NCBI GenBank assembly: GCA_902489225.1
Contig: CABTZA010000135.1
Span: 1-5,132, forward strand
Reading direction: 5' to 3'
DNA from: an uncultured Collinsella sp.
Lineage (GTDB): Bacteria > Actinomycetota > Coriobacteriia > Coriobacteriales > Coriobacteriaceae
Length of the DNA: 5,132 bases
Shown here: positions 5,066 to 5,132 of the stretch, piece after piece
Layout: the number at the start of each line of letters is the position of its first letter
Position numbering within the stretch: the first letter of the stretch is position 1
Notes under the pieces: model-generated
Told to the model about the DNA's origin: nothing
Database searches by the model: none
What the model saw: only the letters and a program-made list of their open reading frames with translations
Made by a program: the position numbers and the translations under genes

Positions 5066-5132
5066 GCGAGCAATGTGCCTTGAAAGAGGAGGGCATAGGC
5101 CTTCTGGCCATGCCCGACGATTGAAAGGCAGA
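5066..5132 (+). repeat. Palindromic dispersed element, second copy (cut by window end)
   Basis: Bases 5066-5087 match 1974-1995 at 21 of 22 positions (GCGAGCAA, then TG in place of GG, then TGCCTTGAAAGA). The central hairpin is repeated with the same geometry: GGGCAT, bulged A5097, GGCC, loop TTCT, GGCC, ATGCCC (5091-5115). The inner pair GCCTT/AAGGC (5077-5081, 5125-5129) is also kept. Sequence upstream of 5066 (GCCCCTAA) differs from the first copy, and the matching right arm would lie beyond the window. It begins about 65 bases after the HAD stop codon. It has the same orientation as the copy at 1962-2060. Confidence 0.8.

Overview
The window reads as a piece of a chromosome from a GC-rich actinobacterium. 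The evidence is a ribosomal protein S1 of the actinobacterial four-domain type that is very close to the mycobacterial sequence from memory, a bacterial type A RNase P RNA, GC-rich third codon positions, and frequent TTG/GTG starts. The particular gene mix (Firmicute-like MetY, a C_GCAxxG_C_C redox protein, YigZ) would suit the Coriobacteriia (Collinsella-like), but the exact taxon is an inference.

Layout, left to right. Positions 1-464 (minus) hold the N-terminal third of an O-acetylhomoserine sulfhydrylase (metY) with a good promoter behind it. Positions 696-1142 (plus) encode a small four-cysteine C_GCAxxG_C_C protein, divergent from metY. It converges on a yigZ/IMPACT-family gene (1211-1849, minus), with a strong hairpin terminator for yigZ between them. 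Positions 1850-2075 are non-coding apart from a possible gene relic, and contain a 99-base palindromic element (1962-2060). The RNase P RNA gene rnpB (about 2439-2076, minus) follows, with an extended -10 promoter. Positions 2453-2760 are intergenic, with two adjacent hairpins of unknown role and the rpsA terminator. The gene rpsA (2761-3927, minus) starts at TTG, and its Shine-Dalgarno can be masked by a local hairpin. A 315-base divergent intergenic region separates it from a HAD-superfamily phosphatase gene (4243-5001, plus). A second copy of the palindromic element begins near 5066 and runs off the window end.

The genes are a mix of housekeeping functions (translation, tRNA processing, sulfur assimilation) and small single-gene units, mostly with their own promoters or terminators, and no multi-gene operon is evident. 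No phage, transposase, CRISPR or defence genes were found. The least ordinary feature is the dispersed hairpin element. Its two copies, 3092 bases apart, share the same bulged hairpin with an apparent compensatory base-pair change, while their outer arms differ. A possible SD-masking hairpin in the rpsA leader is the next most interesting point.
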